A DNA stretch of 6,932 nt, from assembly GCA_021795535.1 (NCBI GenBank), contig JAJYPG010000065.1, positions 1 to 6,932 on the forward strand, given 5' to 3'. A program made the translations under genes and the position numbers. The stretch's first letter is position 1. The number at the start of each line of letters is the position of its first letter. The stretch comes from Planctomycetota bacterium (lineage in GTDB: Bacteria; Planctomycetota; Phycisphaerae; WQYP01). Positions 5,933 through 6,932 of this stretch are shown here, in pieces. Under the pieces are notes generated by a model that made no database searches, was not told the DNA's origin, and worked only from the letters and a program-made list of their open reading frames with translations.

Positions 5933-5962
5933 TTGGAACAGTATGGAATGCATTGATATACT
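5933..5962 (+). promoter_or_regulatory. Candidate sigma-70-type promoter upstream of the sigma-54 activator gene
   Basis: TTGGAA (5933-5938) and TATACT (5957-5962) are separated by 18 bp and match the -35/-10 consensus at 4/6 and 5/6 positions. Transcription would start near 5969, giving a leader of about 180 nt that contains the tandem palindromes at 6008-6059 before the start codon at 6152. Consensus matching in an AT-rich spacer is weak evidence, and promoter consensus in this group of bacteria is uncertain. Confidence 0.25.
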
Positions 5963-6007
5963 CCAAGCTGCTATTAATGGTACTTATGTTCTGAGAAAGA
6001 ACTGCAG

Positions 6008-6059
6008 TGCAGGTCTCCAGACCTGCAGTTTCAGGTGTACAGACCTGGAGGTCCACACC
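6008..6059. repeat. Two tandem palindromes (REP-like) in the intergenic region
   Basis: Palindrome 1 is TGCAGGTCT (6008-6016), CC, AGACCTGCA (6019-6027), a perfect 9-bp stem. Palindrome 2 has an inner stem GACCT-GG-AGGTC (6042-6053) and an outer stem GGTGT (6034-6038) with ACACC (6055-6059). The two share the core CAGACCTG followed by C or G and AG, in direct orientation (6018-6028 and 6040-6050). The layout resembles repetitive extragenic palindromes; it could also be a transcribed structure in the leader of the downstream regulator. No T-tract follows, so it is not a standard intrinsic terminator. Confidence 0.55.
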
Positions 6060-6151
6060 ACAAAAATCCGAATTTCACTGTTTGGTAATAGTATTAACAA
6101 TAGCCGCAAAGAGTAAATGCGGCGGAAAAACAACAGAAAGATAACCGTAAA

Positions 6152-6932
6152 ATGACAACGCCTGTTGCACGAAAAAGAGCCTCAATTCTTCTTGCGGAGG
6201 ATGATCAGAGTGTACTGACCGCGCTGGCAATGGTGCTGGAACACGCGGGTTACACGGTACTTAAGGCCTCATCCGGGACGGAAGCACTGCGTATGCTTGG
6301 CCCACAGGTACAGCTTCTGGTTTCTGACCTGTGGATGCCGGGTATGGATGGATTGGCCGTGTTGGAGATGGCACGACAGCGGCACCCCTTGTTGGAAGTG
6401 GTGATCATTACGGGGAATGCCACCGTGCCCAGCGCAGTGCAGGCCATGAAACTGGGGGCGTTTGATTACTTGACAAAGCCGTTTGCACCACCAGACCTGC
6501 TGGACGTAGTGGAGCGAGCCTTGGAACATGCCCGCACACGGCGCGATATGTCGCAACTGGGGGCCGACATCAATGAACCGGTGGATATAGAGAAATTGAT
6601 TGGCCGCTCGCAGGCGATGGTGGAAATAGCCCGCACCATTCGCCGCGTGGCCGCGTTCAAAAGTACAGTCCTGGTGGAAGGCGAAAGCGGTACCGGCAAG
6701 GAACTGGTTGTGCGGGCGATTCATGAATTAAGCCCGCGGAAAGCCCGCCCGTTCATTGCCATTAACTGCGCTGCCGTGCCATCCAACCTCATGGAAAGTG
6801 AACTTTTTGGCCATGAACGCGGTGCTTTTACCGGTGCCAATGCCCGCACCGCCGGCTACTTTGAAGCGGCCAGCGGCGGCACGCTGCTTATTGATGAGGT
6901 TGGCGAACTGGAACTTCCGGTACAGGCCAAAT
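6152..6932 (+). CDS. NtrC-type sigma-54-dependent response regulator (N-terminal part)
   Basis: The frame opens at ATG 6152 and is still open at the right edge, giving 260 residues. Residues 10-125 are a receiver domain: acidic pocket Asp17/Asp18, phosphoacceptor Asp59 in SDLWMPGMDG, Thr87 and Lys109 (TKPF). From about residue 147 comes the AAA+ sigma-54-interaction domain, with Walker A GESGTGKE (177-184), the sigma-54-contacting loop GAFTGA (224-229) and Walker B GGTLLIDEVGE (242-252). The intact GAFTGA marks a true activator of sigma-54 RNA polymerase, switched by phosphorylation from a sensor kinase. The rest of the AAA+ domain and the expected C-terminal Fis-type helix-turn-helix lie outside. 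The ribosome-binding site is weak (GAAAG, 6136-6140). No sensor kinase or sigma-54 target promoter is visible in the window. Confidence 0.96.
   Translation, partial: MTTPVARKRASILLAEDDQSVLTALAMVLEHAGYTVLKASSGTEALRMLGPQVQLLVSDLWMPGMDGLAVLEMARQRHPLLEVVIITGNATVPSAVQAMKLGAFDYLTKPFAPPDLLDVVERALEHARTRRDMSQLGADINEPVDIEKLIGRSQAMVEIARTIRRVAAFKSTVLVEGESGTGKELVVRAIHELSPRKARPFIAINCAAVPSNLMESELFGHERGAFTGANARTAGYFEAASGGTLLIDEVGELELPVQAK

Larger units (their letters stand above)
5866..6151. other. Intergenic region without a convincing gene
   Basis: These 286 bases separate the doubtful minus-strand ORF from the sigma-54 activator. Short frames exist on both strands, but they cross the tandem palindromes and have no family resemblance or ribosome-binding site. 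Apart from the candidate promoter (5933-5962) and the palindromes (6008-6059), I see nothing supported here. Confidence 0.6.

Noticed and set aside
5889..6116. A 75-codon plus-strand frame upstream of the sigma-54 activator.
   Set aside because: It translates through the tandem palindromes, has no ribosome-binding site and no recognisable domain; the palindromes explain its Cys-containing repeats.
1..6932. CRISPR array, tRNA, rRNA or transposase gene.
   Set aside because: No regularly spaced repeats, no cloverleaf-like segment, no rRNA-like sequence and no transposase or integrase motif were found on either strand.

Overview
The window is a stretch of bacterial DNA that carries the 3' part of a catabolic operon. 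Its gene content and order match the bacterial microcompartment (BMC) loci known from Planctomycetes and Verrucomicrobia for breakdown of L-fucose and L-rhamnose. No shell gene (BMC-H or BMC-P) lies in the window, so the microcompartment assignment rests on the enzyme set and on amphipathic, encapsulation-peptide-like helices at protein ends. The likely host is therefore a member of the PVC group. This is an inference from gene content, because no rRNA or other phylogenetic marker is present.

Positions 1-4139 (+ strand) hold five genes: the C-terminal end of a CoA-acylating aldehyde dehydrogenase (PduP/EutE type); a 276-residue protein with a degenerate RpiB-like domain and an encapsulation-peptide-like N-terminus; a class II (FucA/RhaD-like) aldolase with a Cys/His-rich C-terminal extension; an NAD-dependent malate/lactate dehydrogenase family enzyme; and a DeoR-family regulator. 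In the known pathway the aldolase splits L-fuculose- or L-rhamnulose-1-phosphate into DHAP and L-lactaldehyde, and the aldehyde dehydrogenase turns lactaldehyde into its acyl-CoA. The 2-hydroxyacid dehydrogenase probably balances NAD(H). DeoR regulators usually respond to sugar phosphates, so this one is the natural local controller.

Positions 4205-5457 (- strand, convergent to the regulator) hold a two-gene unit: an SGNH/GDSL hydrolase followed, with an ATGA overlap, by a four-helix DUF2127-type membrane protein. Nothing links it functionally to the upstream operon.

Positions 5458-6151 are about 690 bases with little convincing coding content. They contain a 102-bp element bounded by near-perfect 18-bp inverted repeats, a doubtful 93-codon ORF on the minus strand, a possible promoter, and two tandem perfect-stem palindromes. 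From 6152 to the right edge (+ strand) runs an NtrC-type sigma-54 activator: receiver domain plus the first part of the AAA+ domain with an intact GAFTGA loop, truncated by the window edge.

The points most worth following up are the RpiB-like protein that appears to have lost its catalytic cysteine, the Arg at the substrate-specificity position of the putative lactate dehydrogenase, the Cys/His-rich tail of the aldolase, and the two inverted-repeat elements in the long intergenic region.
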